Notes: generated by a model not told the origin, from the letters alone. DNA of 36,791 bases from Lysobacteraceae bacterium NML95-0200 (GCA_002798255.1 NWQQ01000011.1:1-36791), one strand, 5' to 3'. Counted from the stretch's first letter, positions 6,997 through 19,516 are shown. Program-made: numbers and translations.

Positions 6997-7020
6997 TGCC
7001 TGCTCGAGGTCTCTTCTTGG
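6997..7020 (+). repeat. Decayed copy of the MITE terminal repeat
   Basis: A 24-bp stretch (core GAGGTCTCTTCTTGG) identical at 21 of 24 positions to the terminal repeat of the element at 5653-5919. It is unaccompanied by the internal hairpins or a second end. It is either a solo relic of an older insertion or a deletion remnant. Confidence 0.65.
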
Positions 7021-7030
7021 CTCCTGGCGC

Positions 7031-7207
7031 TTACTCATTTCTTCTTCCCCAAAACCTTCGTGCAAGCCTTTTCAACAGCCAAAACAGCGGCAAGGCGATG
7101 CTTGTCAGAAACCACAGCAGCAAAACGGCCAGTGCTTGCAGCAGGCGCCGGAGCGCCCGGCAAATGGCTTGAACGGTTGAACGCCAATCGGGCATCACTT
7201 TATCCAT
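7031..7207 (-). CDS. Small single-span membrane protein (58 aa), unrecognised
   Basis: A short frame of 58 residues reading MDKVMPDWRSTVQA, then a hydrophobic helix (roughly residues 22-46, rich in Leu/Ala/Val) and a very basic tail (KRLARRFWGRRNE). The charge pattern predicts an N-out or hairpin-like single span with the basic tail in the cytoplasm. AAGAG lies before the ATG at 7207. It ends 11 bp from the repeat relic and is divergent from uvrA by 61 bp. No family is recognised. Its amphipathic basic composition is also seen in type I toxins, but no antitoxin RNA is evident. Confidence 0.45.
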   Translation of the reverse strand: MDKVMPDWRSTVQAICRALRRLLQALAVLLLWFLTSIALPLFWLLKRLARRFWGRRNE

Positions 7208-7268
7208 TTGCTCTTGTCCGGCCTCGGCTCTAGGCTATCAGGTTCTTTATCATTGACCGGACAGCTTC

Positions 7269-10147
<2,879 letters not shown>

Positions 10148-10151
<4 letters not shown>

Positions 10152-10573
10152 AACACGGTATCCCGCAAGCTTTTCGCATGAAACTCTCGCCGCGCTGGGG
10201 CGATATGGATGCCATGAACCATGTCAATAACGCGGTGTATCTGCGCTATCTGGAAGAAGCCCGTATCCAGTGGCTCAGCGCGCAGCAGACCGACTGGTTT
10301 GATGATGGCCATGTGCCGGTGCTGGCGCAGGCCATACTCAATTACCGCCTGCCCATCACTTACCCGGCCACGGTGGTCATCGAGCTGTTCACCCGCCGCA
10401 TCGGCAACAGCAGCCTGACTGTCGGCCATCGCATCCAGGACAGCCACACCGGCGCGCTGCATTGCGATGGCGAGGTGGTGGTGGTCTGGATTGACCGCCA
10501 TAGCGGGCGGCCTGCCAGCCTGCCCGATGCCATTCGCCAGGCTGCAGAAAATATCGCCGTCCTGGATGAATGA
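10148..10573 (+). CDS. Acyl-CoA thioesterase, 4-hydroxybenzoyl-CoA thioesterase (YbgC/FadM) type
   Basis: A 141-residue hot-dog fold thioesterase hydrolysing acyl-CoA esters in the cytoplasm. The family motif is [24 protein letters not shown], given here in two parts: [13 protein letters not shown] and YLRYLEEAR. Asp ([10 protein letters not shown], first D) is the catalytic base in this group. Chain length preference cannot be read. It sits between uvrA and the M1 peptidase with ATGA overlaps on both sides, so it is made from a uvrA-led transcript. There is no obvious functional link to repair. Confidence 0.9.
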
Positions 10574-12579
10574 TGTCGCGCTTTGCAGCTCTGGCGCTTG
10601 CCCTGCTCTACCCGGTCATTGCGCAGGCAAAGCCCACAGCCACCTGCGCCGAAATCCCGCTGGCTTCTGCCGATGCCGCTGCCGTGCTCACCCCGAGTGC
10701 GGCAGATGCCTGGGGCGGTGTGCGCACTCACGCCCGGCATATAGCCAACTACCGCATCCATGCCCGGCTTGATGCGGAAAAGCACCGCATTGACGGCCAG
10801 CAAACCCTGACCTGGCATAACCGCAGCAGCCAGCCGGTTTGCGCGGTCTATCTGCATCTGTATCTGAATGCGTTTTCCGAAGGCAGCACTTTTCTTGCCG
10901 AGCGTGCCCAGGCCGACTTTGCTTTCCGCAGTGGCTTATCCGTTGGCGAGCAGGGCTACATCCAGCTGCAAAACATCACCCAGAACGGCAAGCCCGCCCG
11001 CTGGCAGTTCGTGCAGCCCGACGGCGGGCCTGCCAGCGACAGAACCGTTATCCGCCTGGAGTTGCCCACGCCGGTGGCGGCAGGCGCCAGCACCACGCTG
11101 GACATGGATTTTTCAAGCCAGTTGCCGCGCGTGATTGCCCGCACCGGCTATTTCGGCAGCTTTCATCTGGTGGCGCAGTGGTTTCCCAAGGTTGCGGTGC
11201 TGGAGCTGCCCGGCGAACGCGGCGCCACTGCACCGCGCTGGAATGCCCACGAATTTCATCTGCATAGCGAGTTCTATGCCGATTTCGGCCATTACGATGT
11301 CAGCATCGACGTGCCTGCCGACTACCGCGTGGGCGCGACCGGCGAGCTTGTGGAAAAGCGCAGCGCCAATGACCGCGCCATCTATCGCTATGTGCAGGGC
11401 GATGTGCATGATTTTGCCTGGACGGCGGACAGGCGCACAGCCAAACCGCTTGAAGCGCACTGGCGCAGCCCCGCAGGCGGCACGGTCAAGGTGCAAGTGC
11501 TGTACCCGCCCGAATACGCCCAACAGGCCGCCGTGGTGATGCAGGCCACACTCGATGCGCTGGAGGATTTTGCCCGCACACTCGCCCCCTACCCGTATCG
11601 CACCCTGACCGCGGTGATTCCGCCCTTCAACGCCGATGAAGCCGGCGGCATGGAATACCCCACGTTTTTTACCGCGATGAGTTTTCCGGGTTTCAAGCCC
11701 GGCGGCCATGAGCAGCATCTGCTGGAATTTGTCACCCTGCACGAGCTGGGGCATCAATACTTTCAGGGCATCCTCGCCTCCAACGAGTTTGAAGAACCAC
11801 TGCTGGATGAAGGCCTCAACCAGTACTGGAATAACCGTATCCTGCGCCAACACGGCCAGCAAGTGCCGCTGGCGCCGGCCTGGCTGGCACGGTTTGGCTT
11901 CATGCCAAAGATGGACGGCTTTGCGCTGGAGCGGCTGGCGGCGGGTCTGCATGAAAAACAGGACCGGCTGGGCAGCAATAGCTGGCAATGGCATTCCAGC
12001 GCCAGCTACGGCACGGTGTATTCGCGCTCGGCCACGCTGTTTGACAGCCTTGAGCGACAACTGGGCAGCGAGGCGATGGAGCGCGCCATCGGCCTGTACT
12101 ACCAACGCTGGAAGTTTCGCCACCCATCCATCGCCGACCTGCGCCAGGCACTGATTGACGGCACCGGCCAGCGCGAAATCATCGAGCGCAGCTTTGCCCA
12201 GCATGTTTATCAGGCCAGGGTGATTGACGATGGCATCAGCGCCTTGCAAAGCGAAAAAACCAACGGGCAACACTATCGCACCACCATCACCGTGCAGCGC
12301 CGCGGCGCGGATGTGCCGCAAACGCTGATAGTGCGCTTTGCCGATGGCAGCACTGAAACCGTGCGTTTTTCCGGCGCACAGGATGAATTCCGCTTTGAGT
12401 GGCTAAAACCCGTGCCTGCCAAAACCGCGCAGCTTGACCCGCAGCAGCATTACCCGCTGGATGTATCGCTGAGCGACAACCAGCGCAGCCTTACACCCAG
12501 CCCTGCCGCCCGCAACCTGGTGATGCAGCGCCTGCTTGGCTGGCTGCAAATCGCCCTGGCCTGGCTGCTGGGGGCTTGA
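10570..12579 (+). CDS. M1-family zinc metallopeptidase, secreted
   Basis: A 669-residue aminopeptidase-like protein. The signal peptide [20 protein letters not shown] ends at about residue 20. Zinc ligands are His391 and His395 in HELGHQYFQG and Glu414 in LLDEGLNQYW, with exactly 18 residues between His395 and Glu414 as in the M1 gluzincins. The exopeptidase motif is GGMEYP rather than the usual GAMEN, a known variant. A C-terminal hydrophobic helix (about 648-668, LLGWLQIALAWLLG) could anchor it. Expected to release N-terminal residues from peptides in the periplasm or envelope. The start may be ATG 10570 or the next codon. It is probably co-translated with the membrane protein downstream. 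Confidence 0.92.
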   Translation: MMSRFAALALALLYPVIAQAKPTATCAEIPLASADAAAVLTPSAADAWGGVRTHARHIANYRIHARLDAEKHRIDGQQTLTWHNRSSQPVCAVYLHLYLNAFSEGSTFLAERAQADFAFRSGLSVGEQGYIQLQNITQNGKPARWQFVQPDGGPASDRTVIRLELPTPVAAGASTTLDMDFSSQLPRVIARTGYFGSFHLVAQWFPKVAVLELPGERGATAPRWNAHEFHLHSEFYADFGHYDVSIDVPADYRVGATGELVEKRSANDRAIYRYVQGDVHDFAWTADRRTAKPLEAHWRSPAGGTVKVQVLYPPEYAQQAAVVMQATLDALEDFARTLAPYPYRTLTAVIPPFNADEAGGMEYPTFFTAMSFPGFKPGGHEQHLLEFVTLHELGHQYFQGILASNEFEEPLLDEGLNQYWNNRILRQHGQQVPLAPAWLARFGFMPKMDGFALERLAAGLHEKQDRLGSNSWQWHSSASYGTVYSRSATLFDSLERQLGSEAMERAIGLYYQRWKFRHPSIADLRQALIDGTGQREIIERSFAQHVYQARVIDDGISALQSEKTNGQHYRTTITVQRRGADVPQTLIVRFADGSTETVRFSGAQDEFRFEWLKPVPAKTAQLDPQQHYPLDVSLSDNQRSLTPSPAARNLVMQRLLGWLQIALAWLLGA

Positions 12580-12581
12580 GC

Positions 12582-13454
12582 ATGCACAGCACGCGCATTT
12601 CCGCCATCAGCGCCTTGCAGCTGGGCTGCTCCGCAAGCTTTGCCCACTGGCGGGTACTGCTGCTGTGGTGGCTGGCCGGACTTGTACCTGCCTTCTGGCT
12701 CACCCGGCAAGTCGCCAATGCCGCGCACGCGCTGTTTGCCTATCACCCCGATGCCATGCGCATCATCAGCGAACCTGATTTTGCAGCCCTGGCCGATGCC
12801 GTACTTGCGCATGACCGAGTCATCACGCAACTGACGCTGGACGTGCTGCCGCCATTGCTGCTGACCGCCATGCTCGCCCCCTGGGCAGCCGGCATTGCCG
12901 TGACCGGCCTGCGCGCAAGCAAGCCGCCTGGCTTTATCGCCCTGATACTCGGTGGCCTGCGCGAATATGCACCACAACTGCGGCTATACCTGCTGGCCTT
13001 GCTGCCACTGCTGCTGACACTTCCCGTTGCGGTAATTTCACTATCTATTGCCGACATGAAAGCCACACAGGCCATCACTTACTCGCAAGCTGCACCCTGG
13101 CATTACGGCGCCCGGGGATTTTCCGCATTACTGGTTTTGCTGCCTCTGGCCAGCATCGAAGCTGGCCGCGCCGCCTTTGCCGCCGACCCGGCACTACGTT
13201 CGGCGCTGCTGGCACTGAGTCGCGGCTGGCGGCTGATATACCGGCGCTTTTTTGCCTGGCTAGGCATCTGCTCGCTCACCTGGGCGGCCGGTCTTGCTGC
13301 GGGCAGCATCCTGCATGCAAGCGGCCAGCTTTCCGGCAACACATGGCTGGCACTTGCCTGCACCCAGGTAGCGGTCACAGCGATTGGCTGGAGCCGGCTG
13401 GCACGCCTCGCTGCCTTGCAGCGCCTGCTCCCCAAGTCCGGTCACGGGCGTTAG
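12582..13454 (+). CDS. Multi-span inner-membrane protein of unknown function
   Basis: A protein of about 290 residues with roughly six hydrophobic segments, for example VLLLWWLAGLVPAFWL near residue 26, VLPPLLLTAMLAPWAAGIAV near 90, and LYLLALLPLLLTLPVAVISL near 136. No catalytic motif is evident. The start is ATG 12582 just behind the M1 peptidase stop; TTG 12576 overlapping that stop is an alternative. Tight spacing suggests it works with, or anchors, the M1 peptidase (inference). The family is not recognised with certainty. Confidence 0.75.
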   Translation: MHSTRISAISALQLGCSASFAHWRVLLLWWLAGLVPAFWLTRQVANAAHALFAYHPDAMRIISEPDFAALADAVLAHDRVITQLTLDVLPPLLLTAMLAPWAAGIAVTGLRASKPPGFIALILGGLREYAPQLRLYLLALLPLLLTLPVAVISLSIADMKATQAITYSQAAPWHYGARGFSALLVLLPLASIEAGRAAFAADPALRSALLALSRGWRLIYRRFFAWLGICSLTWAAGLAAGSILHASGQLSGNTWLALACTQVAVTAIGWSRLARLAALQRLLPKSGHGR

Positions 13455-13489
13455 AATGTGCCGCATCATTTTTCGGGGAAAATTTTCAC

Positions 13490-14038
13490 ATGGCTTTGTT
13501 TGATATTTTCCGGCGTGGTGCCAATACCTCTGAAAAAATCAAAACAGCCACCTACTCCGGCATCAGCCGCCGCAAGAATCCGCGCGCCGATCCCCGCCCT
13601 GGTACCCGTATCCTGCTGGTGGATGACTCCCCCACCATCATTGCCCGGCTGAAAAAAGAACTGGGCGAAGAACGCTATCTGATTACCGAAGCGCATGATG
13701 GCCGCGCCGCGCTGCGGCAAATTGAAATGTTCGAGCCGGAACTGATTTTTCTGGATGTCATCCTGCCCGATACCGATGGTTTTTCGCTGCTGCGCCTGCT
13801 GCGCGAGCTGCCGCATACCCGCGATATTCCGATTATCGTCACCAGCGGCAACCCCAAGCCCACCGAACAAATGTATGTCCAGCGTCTGGGCGCCGAGGAC
13901 TTCATGAAAAAGCCGTTCACCCGCGCCGAAGTCTTCCGCCGCATCCAGCCGCTGCTGGATGCGCAGTACATTCCGCGCCGCGCCGCCCAACGGGTAGGCG
14001 TGCCGGTCGAACTGGCCGCCAAGACACCGGCAGGCTGA
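13490..14038 (+). CDS. Single-receiver response regulator (PilG/PilH-like)
   Basis: A 183-residue protein with one CheY-like receiver (about 39-157) and no output domain. The acid pair is Asp45/Asp46, the phospho-acceptor Asp89 ([14 protein letters not shown]), with Thr118/Ser119 and Lys141 (FMKKPF) completing the site. A basic, Arg-rich N-terminal extension of about 35 residues and an Ala/Pro C-tail flank it. GGGGA precedes ATG 13490. TGATG coupling to copA puts both on one message. Receivers of this type usually act in phosphorelay or twitching motility, so the tie to a copper pump is unusual. The cognate kinase is not in the window. Confidence 0.87.
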   Translation: MALFDIFRRGANTSEKIKTATYSGISRRKNPRADPRPGTRILLVDDSPTIIARLKKELGEERYLITEAHDGRAALRQIEMFEPELIFLDVILPDTDGFSLLRLLRELPHTRDIPIIVTSGNPKPTEQMYVQRLGAEDFMKKPFTRAEVFRRIQPLLDAQYIPRRAAQRVGVPVELAAKTPAG

Positions 14039-16479
14039 TGGCAGGCAACGGCACAGCCATCACCCTGCCTGTCGAGGGCATGAGTTGTGCCGCCTGCTCC
14101 AGTCGCCTTGAGCGGGTTCTGAAGGCTATTCCCGGCGTCACCGGCGCCTCGGTCAACCTTGCCAGCGCACGCGCTACGGTACAGGGCAACGCCGAGCCGC
14201 AATCACTGGTTGCAGCCATACAAAAAGCCGGGTTCGACGTCCCCTCATCCACGCATGTCCTGCATATTGAAGGCATGAGCTGCGCTGCCTGCAGCACCCG
14301 GCTTGAGCGCGTCCTGCAAGCCGTCCCCGGGGTCAGTGCAGCATCGGTGAACCTTGCCAGCGCGCGTGCCACGGTACTGGGACATGCCAGCCCGCAATCC
14401 CTGCTGAACGCCGTAGAGAAAACCGGCTTTTCTGCCCGGCTGGCGCAAGACAGGCAAGCCGATGAGGCCGCCCAGCAGGCGCAGCAACAACGCCAAAAGC
14501 AGCAGCTGCGACGCGATTTATTCATCGCCGCCAGCCTGACCTTGCCGGTGTTTGTACTGGAAATGGGCGGACACCTGCTGCCGCCCTTCCACCATTGGCT
14601 GATGGCGACATTCGGCCAGCAAAACCTGTGGTATCTGCAATGCCTGCTGACCACCTTGGTTCTGCTGATTCCCGGGCGGCATTTTTATCGACACGGCATT
14701 CCGGCCTTGCTGCGCGGAGCGCCGGACATGAATTCCCTGGTGGTGCTGGGCACGACTTCCGCCTGGCTGTATTCGCTTATCGCCACTTTCTGGTCAAGCC
14801 TGCTGCCTGATGGCACGGTCAATGTCTATTACGAAGCGGCAGCGGTCATCATCACCCTGATTTTGCTCGGCCGTTTTCTTGAAGCCCGCGCCAAAGGCCG
14901 CACTTCTCAAGCCATCAGCCGCCTGATTGGCCTGCAACCCAAGACTGCCCGCGTATTGCGCGAGGGCAAGCTGCACGATATGCCTGTCGCCGAAGTCGTC
15001 AGTGGCGACCTGCTCCAGGTGCGCCCCGGCGAGCGCCTGCCGGTGGATGGCGTGGTTGTGGAAGGCCAGAGTCTGGTCGATGAGTCGATGCTGAGCGGCG
15101 AGCCGGTGCCGGTGGCCAAATCCCCCGGCAGCGCCGTGATTGGCGGTACGGTCAACCAACAGGGTGCCCTGACCCTGCGCGCCACCACCGTCGGCAGCCA
15201 AAGCGTGCTGGCGCAAATCATCGCCCTGGTCGAGCAGGCACAGGCAGGCAAGCTGCCGATTCAGGCGCTGGTAGACAAGGTCACCCGCTGGTTCGTGCCT
15301 GCGGTGATATTGGCCGCAGTGCTGACCTTCAGCCTCTGGCTGTGGCTGGCGCCCGCACCGGCCTTGAGCCTGGCGCTGGTCAATGCGGTGGCCGTGCTGA
15401 TTGTCGCCTGCCCCTGCGCCATGGGACTGGCCACACCGACTTCCATCATGGTCGGAACCGGCCGCGCAGCCGAGCTCGGCCTGTTGTTTGCCAAGGGGCA
15501 AGCCCTGCAATCATTGAAAGACGCGCGCATCATCGCCCTGGACAAAACCGGCACGCTCACCCTCGGCAAGCCGGTACTGACCCATCTTGAAGCGGCCGCA
15601 GGCTTTGAAAAAACTGCCGTTTTGCAGCTGCTTGCCGCAGCGGAATCACAATCCGAGCACCCGCTGGCGCATGCCATCGTCGAAGCGGCCAGGGCGCAAA
15701 ACCTTGAACTGCCCGAAGTCGAGGATTTTCAATCCATCACCGGCATGGGCATCCGTGCGCAGGTGGCAGGCCGGCAAGTGGACATCGGCGCAGACCGGCA
15801 TATGCAGGCACTGGGGCTGGAAATTGGCCGCTTTGCCGACAGCAGCGCGCGTCTTGCCCGCGAAGGCCAGTCGCCGATGTATGCCGCGGTCGATGGCCAA
15901 CTTGCCGCACTCATCGCCGTGGCCGACCCAATCAAACCCGATACCAAGGCCGCGATTGCCGCCCTGCATGCCCAGGGGCTGAAAGTGGCGATGGTGAGCG
16001 GCGACAACCGCCATACCGCCGATGCCATCGCCCATCTGTTGGGAATCGAGGAAGTCATCGCCGAGGTATTGCCGCAAGGCAAGGTCGAAGCAGTCAAACA
16101 GCTCAAAGCCCGCTACGGCACCCTGGCCTTTGTCGGCGATGGCATCAACGACGCCCCGGCACTGGCCGAAGCCGATGTCGGCATCGCCATCGGCAGCGGT
16201 ACCGACATCGCCATGGAAGCGGCCGACCTGGTATTGATGTCCGGCAGCCTCAAGGGCGTGCATGATGCCATCGCCCTCTCCCGCGCCACCTTGCGCAATA
16301 TCCGCCAGAACCTGTTTTGGGCCTTTGCCTACAACACCGCGCTGATTCCGCTGGCCGCCGGACTGCTGTATCCAATCAATGGCCGCCTGCTCTCCCCGGT
16401 TTTTGCTGCCGGCGCGATGGCACTCTCCAGCGTATTCGTGCTTGGCAACGCCCTGCGCCTGCGCCGCTTCACGCCTTGA
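14038..16479 (+). CDS. copA: Copper-exporting P1B-type ATPase
   Basis: An 813-residue inner-membrane pump exporting Cu(I) from the cytoplasm. Two N-terminal HMA domains have metal sites C17/C20 ([12 protein letters not shown]) and C82/C85 ([12 protein letters not shown]). About eight membrane segments carry the Cu(I) motif CPC at 458-460. Asp502 in DKTGTLTLG is phosphorylated, HP at 541-542 is the P1B nucleotide marker, and GDGINDAP is at 700-707. The two HMA units are very alike over about 65 residues, pointing to a recent internal duplication. No CueR-type regulator or CueR box was seen nearby. The gene is convergent with tsaE, 9 bp away. Confidence 0.96.
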   Translation: MAGNGTAITLPVEGMSCAACSSRLERVLKAIPGVTGASVNLASARATVQGNAEPQSLVAAIQKAGFDVPSSTHVLHIEGMSCAACSTRLERVLQAVPGVSAASVNLASARATVLGHASPQSLLNAVEKTGFSARLAQDRQADEAAQQAQQQRQKQQLRRDLFIAASLTLPVFVLEMGGHLLPPFHHWLMATFGQQNLWYLQCLLTTLVLLIPGRHFYRHGIPALLRGAPDMNSLVVLGTTSAWLYSLIATFWSSLLPDGTVNVYYEAAAVIITLILLGRFLEARAKGRTSQAISRLIGLQPKTARVLREGKLHDMPVAEVVSGDLLQVRPGERLPVDGVVVEGQSLVDESMLSGEPVPVAKSPGSAVIGGTVNQQGALTLRATTVGSQSVLAQIIALVEQAQAGKLPIQALVDKVTRWFVPAVILAAVLTFSLWLWLAPAPALSLALVNAVAVLIVACPCAMGLATPTSIMVGTGRAAELGLLFAKGQALQSLKDARIIALDKTGTLTLGKPVLTHLEAAAGFEKTAVLQLLAAAESQSEHPLAHAIVEAARAQNLELPEVEDFQSITGMGIRAQVAGRQVDIGADRHMQALGLEIGRFADSSARLAREGQSPMYAAVDGQLAALIAVADPIKPDTKAAIAALHAQGLKVAMVSGDNRHTADAIAHLLGIEEVIAEVLPQGKVEAVKQLKARYGTLAFVGDGINDAPALAEADVGIAIGSGTDIAMEAADLVLMSGSLKGVHDAIALSRATLRNIRQNLFWAFAYNTALIPLAAGLLYPINGRLLSPVFAAGAMALSSVFVLGNALRLRRFTP

Positions 16480-16488
16480 GCCCGGAGC

Positions 16489-16944
16489 TCAAACACCCAG
16501 TGCCGCCAGCCAGTCTTGCCCGGTTGGGCTGCTGGCTTTGGCCGTGAAGCGGCGGCCTGCACCCTCGATGGCAAGCTGAATTTCCATATCCGCAGGCGGC
16601 AGGGCGGCAGCGCCGCGCTCGGGCCACTCCACCAGCCAAAGCGCGACCGTATCCGGTTCAATGCCGAGAAACTCCAGCTCGCCGGGGTCGCCGATGCGGT
16701 ACAGGTCCATATGCAGCGCCTCGCGGCCATCGGCCAGCGGGTAGCGCTCCACCAGGGTATAGGTCGGGCTGCGGATGGCGCCTTGCACCCCCAGCGCCCG
16801 CAAAAACGCACGCGCAAAACTGGACTTGCCCGCGCCCAGGTCGCCATGCAGATGCACCACGGCTCTATCCGGGCGACTGGCAGCAAAGCGTGCCGCCAAG
16901 GCATCGGTGGCCTCGGCATCGGGGAGGAAGGTTTCTTTCATCAT
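16489..16944 (-). CDS. tsaE: tRNA threonylcarbamoyladenosine biosynthesis ATPase
   Basis: A 151-residue ATPase of the TsaBDE complex that makes t6A37 in ANN-reading tRNAs. Walker A is GDLGAGKSSFARAFL. SPTYTLVERYPL and HMDLYRIGDPGELEFLG are conserved family blocks, and LVEWPERG follows. Normal length. It starts right at the nnr stop (ATG 16944 beside TGA), so it is coupled to nnr as in many proteobacteria. The amiC gene that often follows tsaE is replaced here by convergent copA. Confidence 0.95.
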   Translation of the reverse strand: MMKETFLPDAEATDALAARFAASRPDRAVVHLHGDLGAGKSSFARAFLRALGVQGAIRSPTYTLVERYPLADGREALHMDLYRIGDPGELEFLGIEPDTVALWLVEWPERGAAALPPADMEIQLAIEGAGRRFTAKASSPTGQDWLAALGV

Positions 16945-18398
16945 TCAATACACTCGGAAAAAGCGCGACCCAGCTGGGCAATCAGATCACGCGCCAAAAG
17001 GCTGGCTTCACCACATTTCTGCACAGCTGCATCCCCGGCTCGGCCATGCAGCCAGGCGCCGATACTGGCCGCCTGCATGGGGGCATGCCCTTGTGCCAAC
17101 AGCGTGACAATGATGCCCGCCAAGGTATCGCCCATGCCCGGCGAGGCCATGCCGGGATTGCCCACATCCAGAATGCGCGGGGTTTGTCCCGGCGCGGCAA
17201 TCACGCTCCCTGCGCCTTTCAGCACCACGGCGCATTGATAGCGCCCGGCAAGCTCGCCGGCAGCGGCAATCCGGTCATGGCCAATATCGGCAGTGCTGCA
17301 ATCCAACAGCCGCGCCGCCTCGCCCGGATGCGGAGTCAGTACCGCCTGTGGCACGGGCTGCGGCTGCTCGGCCAGCAAGTTCAGCGCATCGGCATCCAGC
17401 ACGCAGGGTTTGCCGCTGGTCAGCACCCGCGCCAAGTGCGCCCGCGCCCAATCCCCCTGCCCCAGCCCCATGCCGAGCGCGATGGCATCGGCCGCCGCCA
17501 CGGCTTGGGGCAAAGCTTCATCATCAAGCACGCTCATCGCTTCCGGGCAGCGGCTGAGCAAAGCGCCGTGATGTTCGGTGCGAGTCGCCACCTGCACCCA
17601 GCCTGCGCCGCTGCGCAGCGCCGCCTCCGTGCTCAGCAGCACCGCACCGCCCATGCCGTGATCGCCACCAACAAGCAATACCCGACCATAATCGCCCTTG
17701 TGGCTGTCGCGTTTGCGACGCGGCAACTCAGGTTCCGCCATGATCTGCGCACGCGCTGGCAAGTCCTGGAAACACTCTCGCGGCACATCCAGTGACGCCA
17801 GCGCCAGAGTGCCGACATGATTGCAGGCTCGCCCGGTAGCCAGCCCGGCATGAGCCGCGATGAATTGCAGGGTGTACCGCGCCTCAATCGCCACGCCCGG
17901 CACCGCGCCGGTTTCGGCATTCACGCCGCTGGGGGTGTCAAGCGCCAGAATTTGCGCAGGGTGCTGGTTGGCAGCGGCAATCAAGGCGGCGACGTCCGTC
18001 TCCGGCGCGCGTGCCAGGCCGATGCCGAACAAGGCATCGACAATCACATCCGCAGGCGGCAATTCCCCAGCAAACACCTCGACCTTGCCGCCGGTCTCAC
18101 GGTATTCCTGCGCCATCTGCCGCGCCAGTTTGCTCTCAGGCGGCAGCGAGGCCGGTTGCAGCACGCATACCGCGCGCCCGGAAAGCAGCGCGTGCTGCGC
18201 CAGCACCAAGCCATCGCCACCATTATTGCCGGGGCCTGCCAGCACCAGGATTCGTTTGGCATCCGGCCAATGCGCAAGCAATACCCGCCACGCTGCCTGA
18301 CCGGCACGGCGCATCAGGCAGTCTTCATCCAGCCCGGCCTGCACACCTGCGCGGCGCTCCAGCACCCGCAATGCGGCATTGTCATAAAGCTCAAACAT
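16941..18398 (-). CDS. nnr: Bifunctional NAD(P)H-hydrate epimerase / ADP-dependent dehydratase
   Basis: A 485-residue metabolite-repair enzyme. The N-terminal half (about 1-215) is the YjeF_N epimerase with the nucleotide loop GPGNNGGDGL and the catalytic-aspartate segment VDALFGIG. The C-terminal half (about 225-485) is the ribokinase-like dehydratase with GDHGMGGA, LTPHPGEAARL and the anion-hole motif GNPGMASPGMGDTLAGI (catalytic Asp in GMGD). It turns damaged NAD(P)HX back to NAD(P)H using ADP. It is divergent from queG with only 22 bp between the two starts, so promoters must overlap coding DNA or the partner. Confidence 0.96.
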   Translation of the reverse strand: MFELYDNAALRVLERRAGVQAGLDEDCLMRRAGQAAWRVLLAHWPDAKRILVLAGPGNNGGDGLVLAQHALLSGRAVCVLQPASLPPESKLARQMAQEYRETGGKVEVFAGELPPADVIVDALFGIGLARAPETDVAALIAAANQHPAQILALDTPSGVNAETGAVPGVAIEARYTLQFIAAHAGLATGRACNHVGTLALASLDVPRECFQDLPARAQIMAEPELPRRKRDSHKGDYGRVLLVGGDHGMGGAVLLSTEAALRSGAGWVQVATRTEHHGALLSRCPEAMSVLDDEALPQAVAAADAIALGMGLGQGDWARAHLARVLTSGKPCVLDADALNLLAEQPQPVPQAVLTPHPGEAARLLDCSTADIGHDRIAAAGELAGRYQCAVVLKGAGSVIAAPGQTPRILDVGNPGMASPGMGDTLAGIIVTLLAQGHAPMQAASIGAWLHGRAGDAAVQKCGEASLLARDLIAQLGRAFSECIE

Positions 18399-18420
18399 GC
18401 GGGGATTTTATACTTGCCCA

Positions 18421-19488
18421 ATGTCTTTCCCCCAGCCAGCCCCCACCCGGCAAATTGTCGAACGCATCCGTGATCAGGCCATGCAGCTTGGCTTCAGCCG
18501 CTTTGGCATCAGCGGAATCGAGCTGGGCGAGGATGCCGAACATCTTCGCCGCTGGCTGGATGCAGGCATGCACGGAAGCATGCAGTGGATGGCCGCGCAC
18601 GGCGACAAGCGCGCCCGTCCCGCAGACTTGGTGCCCGGCACGCTGTCGGTGATTTCGGTGGGGCTTGATTATGGCCGCGCGCATGATGAGGCTTGGGAGA
18701 CGCTGGCCAATGGCGAGCGCGCCTATGTCGCCCGCTATGCGCTGGGGCGTGACTACCACAAGCTGATGCGCAACCGCCTGCAAAAACTGGCCGAGGCGGT
18801 ACAAGCGCTGCTGGGGCCGTTTGGCTATCGCGCCTTTACCGATTCGGCCCCGGTGCTGGAGCGCGCCTTGGCGCGCAATGCCGGGCTTGGCTGGATTGGC
18901 AAACATACCTGTCTTATCGACAAGAACGGCGGCTCCTGGTTCTTCCTCGGCGAGCTATACACCGACCTGCCGCTGCCGCCTTCAACCCCGGCCAGCAACC
19001 ACTGCGGCACCTGCAGCCGCTGCATCGACATTTGCCCGACCCAGGCCATCATCGCCCCGTACCGGCTGGATGCGCGCCGCTGCATCAGCTATCTGACCAT
19101 CGAGCATCAGGGCAGCATCCCCGAGGACTTGCGCCGCGGTATCGGTAACCGCATTTTCGGCTGCGACGACTGCCAGCTCATCTGCCCCTGGAACAAATTT
19201 GCCAGGCGCTTCGAGGAGCCGGATTTTGCGCCACGCAACCGTCTGGATGTGGCTTCGCTGGTGGAGCTGTTCGCCTGGGAAGAAGATGAATTCCTGCGCC
19301 GTACCGAAGGCTCGCCCATCCGCCGCAGTGGTCACGAGCGCTGGCTGCGCAATATCGCCGTGGCGCTGGGCAATGCGCCTACCACCCCCGCCATCATCGC
19401 CGCCCTGCACAGCCGTGCGCAGCATCCATCAGAACTGGTGCGTGAGCATGTGGCCTGGGCGCTGGCACAGCACACACTGCCTGTATAA
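18421..19488 (+). CDS. queG: Epoxyqueuosine reductase
   Basis: A 355-residue cobalamin- and Fe-S-dependent enzyme for the last step of queuosine synthesis in tRNA. Two ferredoxin-like clusters are visible: CGTCSRCIDICPTQAI and CDDCQLICPWN. The DUF1730 region (residues 50-150) and the catalytic-Asp region around YRAFTDSAPVLER precede them. ATG 18421 is chosen because the MSFPQPAPTRQIVERIR start fits the family; a frame extends 24 bp upstream. tsaE-nnr on one side and queG on the other reproduces the common gammaproteobacterial cluster in a divergent layout. Confidence 0.95.
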   Translation: MSFPQPAPTRQIVERIRDQAMQLGFSRFGISGIELGEDAEHLRRWLDAGMHGSMQWMAAHGDKRARPADLVPGTLSVISVGLDYGRAHDEAWETLANGERAYVARYALGRDYHKLMRNRLQKLAEAVQALLGPFGYRAFTDSAPVLERALARNAGLGWIGKHTCLIDKNGGSWFFLGELYTDLPLPPSTPASNHCGTCSRCIDICPTQAIIAPYRLDARRCISYLTIEHQGSIPEDLRRGIGNRIFGCDDCQLICPWNKFARRFEEPDFAPRNRLDVASLVELFAWEEDEFLRRTEGSPIRRSGHERWLRNIAVALGNAPTTPAIIAALHSRAQHPSELVREHVAWALAQHTLPV

Positions 19489-19516
19489 GGTCTGCCCAAA
19501 AGCAGCCCGGATGCAT

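Noticed and set aside
6826-7065. Minus-strand frame crossing the repeat relic
   Set aside because: Mostly antisense to the cupin gene, and its start lies in another frame of the better-supported 58-aa peptide.
7208-7268. SOS (LexA) box ahead of uvrA
   Set aside because: I looked for the CTGT-N8-ACAG type and did not find a convincing match. Other LexA motifs used in this group cannot be excluded.
11113-12321. Minus-strand frame of 402 codons opposite the M1 peptidase
   Set aside because: Same shadow pattern; the plus strand carries the zinc site.
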